From Xylogone sp. PMI_703 (lineage: Eukaryota; Ascomycota; Leotiomycetes), in assembly GCA_021399445.1 (NCBI GenBank), contig JAJTUQ010000001.1, forward strand, positions 2,356,001 to 2,420,000: a stretch of DNA of 64,000 nucleotides, read 5' to 3'. Below are positions 46,529 to 57,922 of this stretch, piece by piece (within the stretch, counting starts at the first letter, position 1; each line of letters starts with the position of its first letter). The notes beneath the pieces were generated by a model that saw nothing but the letters and a program-made list of their open reading frames with translations, was not told where the DNA came from and did not search any database. A program made the position numbers and the translations under genes.

Positions 46529-48190
46529 ATGGCGTCTGACAAACCAGATATCGACAATGTCAAGGAGGAGGCAGTTGATACCACTGCCGACCTCATCAAC
46601 CAGAAGGGCCTAATCCACGATGCCAAAGATGCCACCGCTCAAGAACATCACCTTTCCTTCTTTAGGGCTATCAAGCTTTACCCCAAGGCCATTGCTTGGT
46701 CCGTCTTGCTCTCGGCCGCATTGATCATGGAGGGCTTCGATCTCGTCCTCATGGGCTCTTTCTACGCCGTGCCTTCCTTTGCGAAGAAGTACGGCCATGA
46801 AGTTATAAAAGCTGATGGTACCATTACCTACCAATTGACTGCGCCCTGGCAATCTGGTCTCTCCAATGGTGCTTCAGTAGGTTCTATTCTTGGTCTCTTC
46901 CTCAACGGTATTGTCTCCGAACGCTTTGGCTACAAGAAGACCATGATTGGCGCTTTGACTCTCATCATTGCCTTCATCTTCATTCCATTCTTCGCGCAGA
47001 ACGTCCAGACGCTTCTTGTTGGCCAGATTTTCATGGGTATTCCCTGGGGTGTCTTTCAAACCCTGACTACCGTCTATGCCTCTGAAGTCTGCCCTACTCA
47101 GTTGCGAGGTTACCTCACCACCTATGTTAATATGTGCTGGATTTTCGGACAGCTATGCGCCTCGGGTGTTCTTCGAGCACTCGTTAGCCGTGGAGATCAG
47201 TGGGCCTACCGAATTCCTTTCGCTCTTCAATGGATGTGGCCTGTTCCACTGATTATCGGCATCAGCCTTGCACCGGAATCTCCATGGTGGCTCGTCCGCA
47301 AGGGGCGATATGATGAAGCTCGCCATTCTCTAAATAGACTGACATCGAAGACTGCTGATCCCGAATTCGATGAGCACAAGACCGTCGCTATGATGATTCA
47401 CACCGTCGAGATGGAGCGTGAGGTGGGCACTGGAAGGACATATTTCGACTGCTTCAAAGGTGTTGATCTTCGTCGCACAGAAATTGCTTGTGTCGTTTGG
47501 TCTATTCAAACCCTTTCAGGATCCGGTTTCCGCAGTTACTCTACCTATTTCTTCACCCAGGCCGGTCTCGCCGCCACTCAAGCGTTCAACTTCTCTATTG
47601 GTCAGTACGCGCTTGGTATCCTGGGTGTCATCTGTTCTTGGTTTCTCATGCCTCGTCTGGGACGCCGTACTCTCTTCATGACTGGTGTTGCCATGATGGC
47701 TGTCGTCCTTTTCATCATTGGTTGTCTTGGTGTTGCTCCATCCTCCAACCACGGTGCAAAATGGGGTATTGCTGCTCTAGCGTTAGTCTACGTTTTCATC
47801 TATGACACCACTGCCGGCCCGGTCACCTACTCCCTCGTTGCCGAGATTCCTTCAACCAGTCTTCGAACTAGGACTATTGTGCTTGCACGTATCTGCTACA
47901 ATACGTTCAACATCATCAGCAATGTCATTACTCCTTATATGTTCAACCCAACTGCATGGAACCTGAGGGCCAAGAGTGCGTATGTGTGGGCTGGGATCAA
48001 TGCGGTGTGCCTCATTTGGATCTTCTTCCGACTTCCGGAACCTCAAGGCCGTACTTTTGGAGAGCTTGATATTCTCTTTGAGCGCAAGGTCAAGGCTAGA
48101 GACTTCAAGAAGGCCGTGATTGATCCTTTTGAGCAGGATGCCGCTCGCAGGGAAAAGGATATAGTTGTAGAGCAACATGAGAAGTTGTGA
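46529..48190 (+). CDS. malP: MFS sugar transporter, maltose permease type (MalP-like)
   Basis: Single exon, 553 aa, 12 predicted membrane segments with cytosolic ends. Sugar-porter signatures are visible: the first-helix IMEGFDLVLMGSFY, ERFGYKKTM loop, PESPWWLVRKGRYDEA before the central loop, the WSIQTLSGSGFRSYSTYFF segment, and PEPQGRTFGELDILFE after TM12. This is the pattern of fungal alpha-glucoside:H+ symporters (MAL/AGT1 type). It should import maltose and related alpha-glucosides for the intracellular maltase at 49510. The symbol follows the Aspergillus MAL cluster and is by analogy. Confidence 0.9.
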   Translation: MASDKPDIDNVKEEAVDTTADLINQKGLIHDAKDATAQEHHLSFFRAIKLYPKAIAWSVLLSAALIMEGFDLVLMGSFYAVPSFAKKYGHEVIKADGTITYQLTAPWQSGLSNGASVGSILGLFLNGIVSERFGYKKTMIGALTLIIAFIFIPFFAQNVQTLLVGQIFMGIPWGVFQTLTTVYASEVCPTQLRGYLTTYVNMCWIFGQLCASGVLRALVSRGDQWAYRIPFALQWMWPVPLIIGISLAPESPWWLVRKGRYDEARHSLNRLTSKTADPEFDEHKTVAMMIHTVEMEREVGTGRTYFDCFKGVDLRRTEIACVVWSIQTLSGSGFRSYSTYFFTQAGLAATQAFNFSIGQYALGILGVICSWFLMPRLGRRTLFMTGVAMMAVVLFIIGCLGVAPSSNHGAKWGIAALALVYVFIYDTTAGPVTYSLVAEIPSTSLRTRTIVLARICYNTFNIISNVITPYMFNPTAWNLRAKSAYVWAGINAVCLIWIFFRLPEPQGRTFGELDILFERKVKARDFKKAVIDPFEQDAARREKDIVVEQHEKL

Positions 48191-49509
48191 TTTCTCTGTA
48201 TACAAGAATCACATGCAAAATCCATGTTTAATCTGCTCATACTCCTTTATGTTCCTCTAAATCCCTCCATCTAATGCTTATATGTTGTATTTATGAATAG
48301 CAGCAACGTCTTATGATTTAAGATGTTATGTATCACATACTTTCGAGTACTATATGAAAAAGAGGGGATTCTCTTAATACTTTGGGCTATCAAGATTGTA
48401 TGGATAGCAAGAAGCACAAATTCTTCTCTCCAGATCTCCTGGCATCTATCATAGAACTACTATGAAAATAAATATTAGTTTCCCCAATATTGAGCAACCG
48501 TCTCCTGACTAGTGGAGAAGTGTGACCTAAACTTTACTTACTTTTCTGGAGCCAACCATCTCATATAGCCCGGATATATGTGAGACTCATCCCTCCAGCA
48601 AATCCAAGACTTCGGGCCGTATTCAACACCGAAGTTCGTATCCAAAGTAAATTGATTGATCAAGGAAATAGAAATGCCACCTGACCATGAGCCGACTTTT
48701 AACCTCACATGAGCTAAGACCTTGACCCAGTTTCCCCATTCTTAAGCAAGCCGTCCGAGCTCACTAGCTGAACCCACTTTATTCCCATATCAGCCAGCCC
48801 TAAATCCACTGTAGAAACCCAAAAAAGCAACTGCCGACCACTCTCCACATCAAGATCTCGTAAAAAAGTCCCCCAAACTCCGGGGGCCCCACCCCGAAAC
48901 GGAACGCTGAGACGGTGAAATGTTCGCCAAAACCGTCGGAAGAAACTCCGAATTGTGGAATTTGTGGGCTAAATGGTTCAATAGACTACCTAAGGAGGTA
49001 TTTACTCCAAAATAACTAATCAATAAAGTAGAGCCCACCTAATTAGGTGCTTTAGCAAGTGCCGGAAATGGGGGCGAGAGAAGGGCGGGATTAGTGGATA
49101 CCTGGTAGATTTAGCCTTAGCACCTTTAGCTAGATAAGATAGATAGGTAACTTGATCTACGAGCGCGGCTCATGTGTTGTCTTGTGTACATTGTTCTTTG
49201 TTCCTTTGCTTCTTTTGGTCGTGGGTTTCGGGAGGGAATTCCGGTGAAGGGACGGCTGAAGTTCTATACTACACATTACGGAGTACTTTGTCCTTGCTTT
49301 CCAACAATCCAACTCCGGTTCTGGCTCGAAACAAATATTCCTGGGTCTTTCTCTAGGTAAAGCTCGGAGATACTTTGTATCTAGATACATGTTTTCTGTA
49401 CTTCTGCTTACCCGGGTTAGATAGCTACGAAATACCATACTTATCGCTGGAGAAAACCAAAGGGAAGAAAGGAGGGGCTACAATCAAACACAACAAAGAG
49501 AACGAGATC
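48191..49509. promoter_or_regulatory. Maltase promoter region
   Basis: 1.3 kb of spacer. It holds CGGAAAT at 49063-49069, the same heptamer as in the permease promoter, and CCCCAC-type CreA-like sequence near 48888. Each alone may occur by chance. Positions 49375-49509 are open in frame with the maltase, but I consider them leader. Confidence 0.4.
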
Positions 49510-51231
49510 ATGACAGCCCGGCGCAAGTGGTGGAAAGATGGGGTCGTCTACCAGATATACCCCGCGAGCTTCAAGGACTCCAACAACGACGGTATTGGTG
49601 ATATCCCAGGCATAATCTCCAAACTAGACTATATCAAGTCCCTCGGCGTCGACATCATCTGGGTATGTCCCTTCTACAAGAGTCCACAAATAGACATGGG
49701 CTACGATATCGCCGATTATGAAGACATCCACGCTCCCTACGGTACACTCACCGACGTCGAAGAGCTGATTCACGGATGCCATGAGAGGGGGATGAAAGTT
49801 ATCTTTGATCTAGTCATTAATCACACTTCGAGTCTTCATCCGTGGTTCCAAGAGTCGAGAAAGTCAAAGGATAGTCCCAAGCGGGATTGGTATATATGGA
49901 GACCAGCCAAGTATGATAAGGATGGGAAGAGGATGCCGCCGAATAACTGGAGAAGTCACTTTAGCGGCAGCGCGTGGACATGGGATGAAGCTACGCAAGA
50001 GTATTACCTGCATTTATTTGCATCGGAACAACCTGATCTCAACTGGGAGAATCCAGAGACCAGGAAGGCGATTTATGAAAGTTCCATGCTATTCTGGCTT
50101 GAGAAAGGCGTAGATGGGTTCCGGGTTGATACGGTGAATATGTATAGCAAGGACCCTTCGCTGCCTGATGCGCCTGTCTTGCAGCCGGAAAAGTTTGATC
50201 AGCTTGCCGTGGATTTGTTCTGTAATGGGCCGAGGATGTTCGAATATCTGCGCGAGATGAATGAGGTGATGAAGCCATTTGATGTGATGACTGTTGGTGA
50301 ATTACCGAACACTCCTGAAGTAGACAGGGTTTTAGCATATGTCTCTGCCAAGGAAGAGAGGTTGAATATGGTCTTCAACTTCGATGCTGTGTATGTGGGA
50401 CAAGGCAGTGATGCGCGGTTCAACACATACTCCTTCACTCTTGCTGATTTCAAGAAAGCACTCTCGAAATGGCAAAAGTCTATCATCGGAAATGATGCTT
50501 GGACAACCGCATTTTTAGAGAACCATGACCAGGGCAGATCTATATCTCGATTTGCTTCAGATGCTCCTGAACACCGTGATGCGTCAGGCAAGTTGCTTGC
50601 GATACTGACGACCTGCCTCACCGGCACACTCTATATCTACCAAGGCCAGGAAATCGGCATGATAAACATGCCCAAGAGCTGGCCTATCGAAGAGTACAAG
50701 TGTATCAAGAGCGTGAACCACTATGCCATGGTCAAAAAACTCACCAATGGGGACCCAGTGGCCCTAGCTAAGGCCCTGAGGGGAATCCAAGAGGTAGGTA
50801 GAGATCACGCTCGAACACCAATGCAGTGGAATTCCTCGCCAAATGCCGGTTTCACAGGCGAGGGCGTCAAGCCTTGGATGCGAGTCCACGACGAATATCC
50901 CTCCATCAACGTTGAGAAGCAGAGCTCGGATCCGAAAAGCATATTATCCTTCTGGAAGCAAATGGTCAAGCTAAGGAAGGAGAATGCAGACCTTTTAATA
51001 TATGGCGATTATGAGGTCTATGACGTAGAGAATGTAGATACTTTTATCTTTAGCAAGAGCTATGATGGGAGGTATGCTTTGGTCGTACTTAACTTCACAG
51101 CGAAGGAGCAGAAGTTTGAGAATCCGATTGCCGATAAAGGGGCTCTTGAGTTGTTAGTGAGTAATGCGGAGGACCCAGTAGATGGCTTGACACTCTCTCC
51201 GTATGAGGGTAGGGTGTATCTTGTGAAATAG
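49510..51231 (+). CDS. malT: GH13 alpha-glucosidase / maltase (MalT-like)
   Basis: Single exon, 573 aa. It starts WWKDGVVYQIYPASFKDSN, the standard start of oligo-1,6-glucosidase/maltase proteins. The catalytic triad is D207 (GFRVDTVN), E264 (TVGELP) and D340 (ENHDQ), and the conserved RTPMQWN block is also present. There is no signal peptide, so it is intracellular and splits imported maltose to glucose. The ATG at 49510 was preferred over an upstream in-frame one at 49375 because it directly precedes the conserved domain. The symbol is by analogy with the Aspergillus MAL cluster. Confidence 0.93.
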   Translation: MTARRKWWKDGVVYQIYPASFKDSNNDGIGDIPGIISKLDYIKSLGVDIIWVCPFYKSPQIDMGYDIADYEDIHAPYGTLTDVEELIHGCHERGMKVIFDLVINHTSSLHPWFQESRKSKDSPKRDWYIWRPAKYDKDGKRMPPNNWRSHFSGSAWTWDEATQEYYLHLFASEQPDLNWENPETRKAIYESSMLFWLEKGVDGFRVDTVNMYSKDPSLPDAPVLQPEKFDQLAVDLFCNGPRMFEYLREMNEVMKPFDVMTVGELPNTPEVDRVLAYVSAKEERLNMVFNFDAVYVGQGSDARFNTYSFTLADFKKALSKWQKSIIGNDAWTTAFLENHDQGRSISRFASDAPEHRDASGKLLAILTTCLTGTLYIYQGQEIGMINMPKSWPIEEYKCIKSVNHYAMVKKLTNGDPVALAKALRGIQEVGRDHARTPMQWNSSPNAGFTGEGVKPWMRVHDEYPSINVEKQSSDPKSILSFWKQMVKLRKENADLLIYGDYEVYDVENVDTFIFSKSYDGRYALVVLNFTAKEQKFENPIADKGALELLVSNAEDPVDGLTLSPYEGRVYLVK

Positions 51232-52059
51232 ATGGTTGCGATTATGAATCTGCTTAAACCAGTATCCCCCTATCCATTGATAGCTATATATAGATCTGTC
51301 GAGATTATTTGTGTACATTTACCTCAGATGTTAAATGAGAGTCAGATCAGTTCTGTATCAGCCCGCGACTGCTCAAGTAGTCGTAAATGATTCTTCAACG
51401 CAGAGATAAAGTGAGGCACCATCAATCGACTGATGAGCCTCTGCTATTGGCTGAATACCATACAGCATAACGAATAACCAGGTGAGGAGATCTAGGTGGA
51501 ACTATAATTAGAGGTTGAGCCCGATATGGTTTGTTGGTATGGGGTCTTCGTCCAAATGCGGGTAACCATTCCCCCGAGCTTACTAGGGCTTTCCGCAACC
51601 ACGGAACTGAATGCGAGAGGAATGCGAAGAAAATACGCAGGGTCCTCGGCATCTGTCCAATCAGAAGTCGAGTCAATCCGTGTACAAGATGCCCTCAGAC
51701 ATTTGGTTGCTGATGGGGAAATAAGTGCTCTACAGACTATCCACCGAGATGATGATATCTCGGATTGCCTCGTGAGTAATGCGAGGAATAATGAGTTTCT
51801 GATGTAACACATTGGTATGTTTGCGCAATGGAATGCGTGTCAGTAGACGCAATGCGTTTGCTGTTTTTAGAGCGAGACATGCAATGAGGTTCCCGAGGCA
51901 ATTTTTATATCGACTGGAGGTCTTCAGAATGTCCAGTATAAAGAGAGGTTATAGCACATAATTCCGAATGAAACATCCAAAGTCGATTTTGAACTGAAAT
52001 CTTTCATTCTATTATTCAATATTATAAAAACTTTGCACATAAAACAAAGAACCTCTGCA
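51232..52059. other. Intergenic, nothing recognised
   Basis: Spacer between maltase and the RTA1-family gene. Short frames at 51422-51812 on both strands lack family features. Confidence 0.4.
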
Positions 52060-53111
52060 ATGACAACCTCAAACTCAGACTCGAACTCGGATAATGATAT
52101 CTGGCTGTCCAACCCAAACCTACCTCTCACCATTATTGGTGCTGTTCTTTTCTCGATTCCTATGGTTATCCAATTCATTCAGACCGTGCTTGTGTACAAG
52201 TCTTACCACTTCATCGTTGTCTTTATTGGGGCCTGTCTCGAAGTAGGAGGATATATCGCCAGAGCAGTCTCCATTAAGCAAAAGGATAGCATTGTATGTC
52301 CCATCTACCTTTAACTCTTGACTTTAAGAGATATCCAAATTACTAAAACCAAATCTCCAGCCACCGTATGCGGTTCAATCCTCTCTCATAGTCATAGCTC
52401 CGCTATTCGTCGGCGCCGGGAACTACCTCCTAATATCTCGTCTATGTCTAATGGTTCTCCCTCAATCGATCACTAAGATATATCGTATCCCTACTGCACA
52501 CTTGACACGAATATTCATCATCTGCGACATTATATCTTTCCTGATACAGGTGTCTGGTAGTGGAATTGCAAGCTCGGGCAATTGGGAAGGGTCCACGGTA
52601 ACTGTTGGAGAAGACGTGTTGATTGTGGGCCTGGCCTCTCAGGTAGCAACATTCATATTCTTCCTAGCCATTGTGTCGAGGTTCCATAGACTCACGAAAG
52701 TGGAGACCATAAGAGATGATCAAGCAGGTGGATGGAGGGTAGTCTTGAAAGCCGTGTACATTTCCTCCACCTTGATTCTGGTAGGCTGCTTTTCTTCGAC
52801 CAGTTTGCTACTTAGGATGGTTATGAATAAACAGGGTTCTGACTGTTCGGTAGATTCGCTCAATTTACAGGCTTATGGAGTTTGCTTGGGGGATCCATGG
52901 ATATCTCTTTACCCATGAGTGGATGTTTTTCGTCTTGGAGGCTTTGCCCATGCTACCGGCGATCAGCGTATTTTGCATCTGGCATCCCGCCAAGTATATG
53001 CATGTTGGTCGCAAGAGAGCAAAGCTGACTAGCGATGTGCTTCTGGAGAGTAATGACGATGTTCGAACAGAGACTGTTACTCCAAAGAGATCCCAACGGG
53101 AAGCAAGCTAG
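52060..53111 (+). CDS. RTA1-family membrane protein
   Basis: Exons 52060-52293, 52361-52780 and 52854-53111 give 303 aa with seven predicted membrane segments. Family hallmarks are GACLEVGGYIARA, the PPYAVQSSLIVIAPLF segment after the first intron, the FIICDIISFLIQVSGSG helix, and IRSIYRLMEFAWG followed by HEWMFFVLEALPML. The last junction relies on acceptor GGTAG at 52849-52853, which restores IRSIYR. Without splicing, the frame ends early near 52918. RTA1 proteins are linked to lipid translocation and stress or drug resistance in yeast. The specific role here is unknown. Confidence 0.9.
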
Positions 53112-53372
53112 CAGTCATTTGAAGGTGAAGGCGACAAAACAGGTGTCCTGTGTTGGAGTGAGATACGTAGATGGTGAGGGAAAGACTTCCACTTTTATTC
53201 GTCTATCTGTGAAATGAAAGTCTTTTATATACACATTCTATTGGTTTTGGTGATCGTATGAGTTTGACTCGCTTTGCGCAGGAAGGTGAACCGATGGGGG
53301 CCGAAGCAAAGATCGGTAACGATAAGTATCTGATAATAGTCTAAAGTTGAATATCTTCAAAAGCAGCTCCTA

Positions 53373-54941
53373 TTATACCAATCCGAGTTGTCCCTTTTGC
53401 CTCATTGATAGTAGACTATTGGGAACGAGTGAGTGGGTTCCCGTGGCATCGGTTGCAAGACTCACCCCAACGGCTCTGGGCCACTCAATATACTTCCTCA
53501 TTCCAGGAGAAAGATTGTGGTATATAGTATTAATCCAATCTAATTGACTTCTAACAGGGGTTGTGCGAGACCGTCCTTGCCACTGTCGAGCAATTATTGG
53601 AGCTACGAGGAACTGCATTGCCACGAAATGCGCAATAAGGATTTGCGAAACTTCATTATTTGGGTTGACGAATTGCTGAAATGCCTCATTATCCATCCTA
53701 TTTACGCCGTCGTAGATAAAGATAAATTTAAAATAAGCTGTAATTTTAGCTAGATGTTAGCTACAACAAATTTTGAATATCAGGAGGCTACTCACCACTT
53801 AGTGATGATAGCTTTGCAGCAGAGATCGTGGCGGTGAGGTGTTGATAGAAATCCATATGGACCGGGAGGCTAAAAAGAGGAGGGAGAATACGAAGTGACT
53901 CTTCCGCTCCTACTACTACATCTGGACTAATGAACGGCAGATCCAGCAGTCTCTTTTCCATGAAGCGAAAATGATCCGTCTCGGTCAGAGAGAATACCAT
54001 AGGTAGTTTCTCTGTTGTAAACTGGTAACTTAGTAAATGACACCCACGAACCATCTGGAAAAATTCCGCAAGACCATCGCTCATATATGATGACTGAAAC
54101 GTGAGAGCATAACATGCTGCTAGGAGGGCGTCATTATCACTTCCTCTAGTTCGCGGTTGTGAGAGAGCTGCGTTTGACCCCTTTATGGCAAGAATGCGGT
54201 GGTGTATCGCTACTGATCGAAGATCAACACCGGTGCAAAGCTCTAAATGCGATGCCGCCATAGCTAGAATGGCATGCATAAGATAGTCATACTTATTCAC
54301 ATTAGTGTACTGCCAAACTTGGGGATAGCTAGCCTTACGTGATGTGCAATCATGGGGATCTCTGTAAGCCAAGCCGAATCATTACCGACCGGAAGATGCG
54401 GATAAGCTTCAAGAAGAAAATGGTGGAAGAGCCGCATATCAGTGGATGTAAATATGGTTGACATCGCTTGAGGATCAGTAATGGAGAAGGGACTAGGAGG
54501 CCAAGATGTAGACTCCTGTACAGCCAGCTGTCTTCTAGCAAGGGGATATTGACACTCTAGTGTCTTTTTTAGGCAATTGCCGCAAGATGGAAGAGTCTCC
54601 TGGCACTATTCAAGGTAAGCAATGTCAGAACGGCATGTGTTAAGGATAATTAGTACCTTTATCTTTCTTCTTTTGCAGTTGAAACATCCTTGCCGTGACT
54701 TCTTGTGTCCTTTTCTGGTTTTATGAGGCCGTGCGGGATCCTCTGATCCCTCGTCGGCCGGCGATTGATCTGGACACTGTCTTCCATCTTGCGCCACCGA
54801 ATCGTGACACTGTAGAGAGTCTCTGTCCTCATGTGGACTACGCAGTTGTTCTCCTTCTGAGTTGATAGATGACTCCGAATAGTCAGAGGTGATAGTTCCG
54901 GTACTGTTACTCGAAGTTGAGAAAGTATTATTCAAATTCAT
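53373..54941 (-). CDS. Zn2Cys6 transcription factor
   Basis: Exons 54941-54657, 54605-54339, 54291-53796 and 53749-53373 give 474 aa. A Ser/Thr/Asp-rich N-terminus precedes the zinc cluster C86-x2-C89-x6-C96-x6-C103-x2-C106-x6-C113, which is split by intron 1. The fungal-specific region follows with YDYLMHAILAMAASHLEL. That block is only continuous if intron 2 is removed (47 nt, acceptor AATAAG). The layout resembles Upc2/sterol-uptake-type regulators, with an N-terminal cluster and a medium-length body. The target genes are unknown, and neither neighbour is an obvious pathway partner. Confidence 0.85.
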
Positions 54942-55380
54942 TGTATCTTGTCTTCTTTATTTTGGATTTTTTTATTTGGTTTAGGAAAATATATGTTAGT
55001 AGGTGAAATGAGATCATCCAGCAACAGCAGAGATATTTTTAGATTTGCCAAGAGCTGATGAACGTTGATGCCTGGATGGTAGTAGATTCGTCCGATTGCT
55101 TGCATATGAGCTAGTCGCTTGATTACATGTGATTCGTCCACTACCAGGATTTGAAATTAAGAAATAATTAACCAATCTATTTAGTATCCATTGAGTAATG
55201 GTGAGCTGTAGATGGAGTAGTAGTTATTAGCATAGCTAATCAACAGTGCAACTCAATTTGCGAGTTTACATTGTCGTATACTGGTCTGGAAGTTACGTAA
55301 AATCAAGAACATAAGAAGAATTACGATGATGCGACGAGCCACAAGTATCAATTAATCAAGCTAACTAAAATACTAACTGC
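54942..55380. other. Intergenic, regulator promoter
   Basis: 439 bp between two genes on the minus strand. Nothing specific recognised. Confidence 0.4.
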
Positions 55381-56167
55381 TCAGTTGCTAGTGCCATTAA
55401 TATCTTTAGCATCATAGGTGTCATGATACTTCAACTCAATTTCATCTTGCCTTCCAAGTGGAGTGAGATCCAACAATCTGGTGGTAACAAGTAAATTCTC
55501 TAACCCTCTTGCATACGTCGAATATGTGTGGAAGATCTGGCCCCCTTCCTTGAGAAATATGCTCATCCCTGGACCCTCACCTTTGACAAGCTGCCTCATA
55601 TTTGGATTTCTGACATCGAGCATTTCTTCTTTGGTCTTGAAGTTGTACTGGACCGGGGCTATTGCCTCGTCATTGGTGACATGAAAGTCGTAGTTGAAGC
55701 TACTGCCAAAGGAAGAATACCATGGATAACTCCAACCCATTCTTGACTTGAACTTTTCGATTTTCTCTATTGGAGCGCGAGAGACAAGGACTAGAGTAGT
55801 GTTGCGAGCTTGCAGATGAGCAAGAGAGCTAGGTAGATTGTCGGTCAAAAAGGAGCATCCATTACAACCTGCATCCTTCTCAGGATCAAACATGAAGTGA
55901 TAAACAATCAGTTGCTTGCGGCCATCAAAGAGATCTGCAAGAGATTTCTTGCCACTAAGAGTGTCGAAGCTGTACTCCTTATCGACTCTCATCATAGGTA
56001 GATCTCGAAGCTGAGCAGCCAACTCATCATTAGCACGGACAGCTGACTTTTCTTTGACTAGAAGCTCCTTGCGAGCTTCAATCCATTCTTCTTGAGAAGC
56101 AACCTGTTAGGGTTGTTAGTCCATAGCCAAGCTTAGCCATAAAACTAGGACATACCTTGCCAGGCAT
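55381..56167 (-). CDS. DUF899 family thioredoxin-like protein
   Basis: Exons 56167-56156 (only 12 nt, MPGK) and 56103-55381 give 244 aa. The tiny first exon continues into VASQEEWIEARKELLVKEK, the normal N-terminus of the family. Then come LRDLPMMRVDKEYSFD, the FMFDPEKDAGCNGCSF motif with the CxxC pair, and RMGWSYPWYSSFGSSFNYDF. DUF899 proteins have a thioredoxin fold and no settled function. Some are annotated as dithiol-disulfide isomerase-like. No signal peptide is present. Confidence 0.88.
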
Positions 56168-57922
56168 TTTCAAAATTTCTCTTGACTTTCGAGTTAGGGT
56201 AATTGTTATTAGCTAATTCTGTGGGTTCAGTTTGCATTACAGAAACTCTCATTAACGGGGTCTCTTTCGAGGCTAATATACCTGATCCGTTATACAGCAG
56301 TTGGGGCATATGCATGATTGATCTCGATGTCGGTATGGGATAACTGCCTCCCGTCTTACGCGCCTGCAGATCTTAACGCGGCAGCACCATGCACTGCACC
56401 ATAACCCCTCAACGCGAGTGACACACGAAATCACGGGAAGTAAAGAGTATTCCCCGCTCTGAATCCATATGCGCCATCTCTGTTGAAATGCTGTCTGATC
56501 GCATCCGGGGCAAAAGAATTAATTGACTTAGCTATCCTCCAGTGTACCCTACAGGACAACCCGGAGAGAAGATTCCAGCAAATGACAATGGATTGAACGA
56601 CCTAGCATAGCAGCATTCTTTGAGTAGTTCTTGAGGCCACAGTATAGTCCGTATGCGTAGCTACAGTTGTCTGAAAATATGATTACTATTCATTGAGTTA
56701 TCAAACGCCACAGTGCAACAGCCACATCATGATTGGATTCCGTCACAAGCCACAAGTTTACTGCCTGCTCTGCCTATCTGCCACTTGATTGCTATTTGGC
56801 GATGAGGGAAGCGTACGGCCGTATTGACTCTGCCCCTTGTAGTGATCTTGCTTGATAGTCTCTTAGAGAATAGCCAAGCTTGATTTTACCTATTTGGCAA
56901 CAATCAGATTCAAGAGTTGACTTGCATACAAGACTCCCGTAGATCATATCAGCACTCTGGTTCTTCGTGAAATTTTAATGGGATTATGAAGCATTTAATG
57001 TCATGAAAGGAACTTTCTGAGTAAGAAATTGATTGCTCCAAAAATAACAAGTTTCCTAAAGAGACTGTGGCACGTGCGGCATATATGAAATCGTATCCCA
57101 GATTAAAATATGGCTCTTAAATGTCGCTCTCTAGAGTAATGAGCTTTAAAGTTGCAATTCGGGAATGTAATTTATAGATAAAAGAGTGCGATTGTAGAGG
57201 ACCCAAAGCGCTACTCCATCAGCTAACCCCAAATCGCCTATCGACTATAGCAAATATATGTGTGTGTGAGCGGCAACTTCTATCTGGGGCTGACAATATG
57301 CAATTGTATTAGTGTTACATTTACCTCTACCTCATATCTGTTACCATGAGTGAATACGGTACCTGATGGTACTTTCTTCATTTATTCTGATGATCAATTC
57401 GACTCAACCGCCGGTTACTTCGACTCGAGCGAGTTCCGGACTCCTTCCGAAAGTCCCAATATGGTTATAGGAATGCATGAGGAAGAAAGTTAAAACCTGA
57501 AACGTACCTAACAATAGCCGGTATCGGTAATTTGTGTGGATCTCGTGGAGACAATAAAAAATATCGAGCAGTCTTGATAATTACAAGCAGTTACTTCAGG
57601 GTTCACAGACCGCTGGTGGGAAATGATTACTGCGCGGAGAAGATAAGTGCAGGGTTGCAGATAATAACAGCATCCGGATTTGATATTAGATCCCTCTGAC
57701 GATAAATGTAAATTCGGATATCTAGAAATTGTCATTTCACTAAGAGTTTATTTAGACAGCTTTTAAAACTGGGGCCTTTCGCTTCGCAAATGATCATGGC
57801 TTCCAACCCCCACTATTCACATCACTTCAACCTTCCATCGAAACATTTTACTTTACTGAAGCCGATTGCTTAAATATTTGACCTCGTTTAACAAAAACGA
57901 GCCCTAAAATTGAGTTCCCAAA
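56168..57922. other. Long intergenic region, nothing recognised
   Basis: About 1.75 kb, AT-rich. A CACGTG occurs near 57071. No ORF with family features on either strand. Confidence 0.45.
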
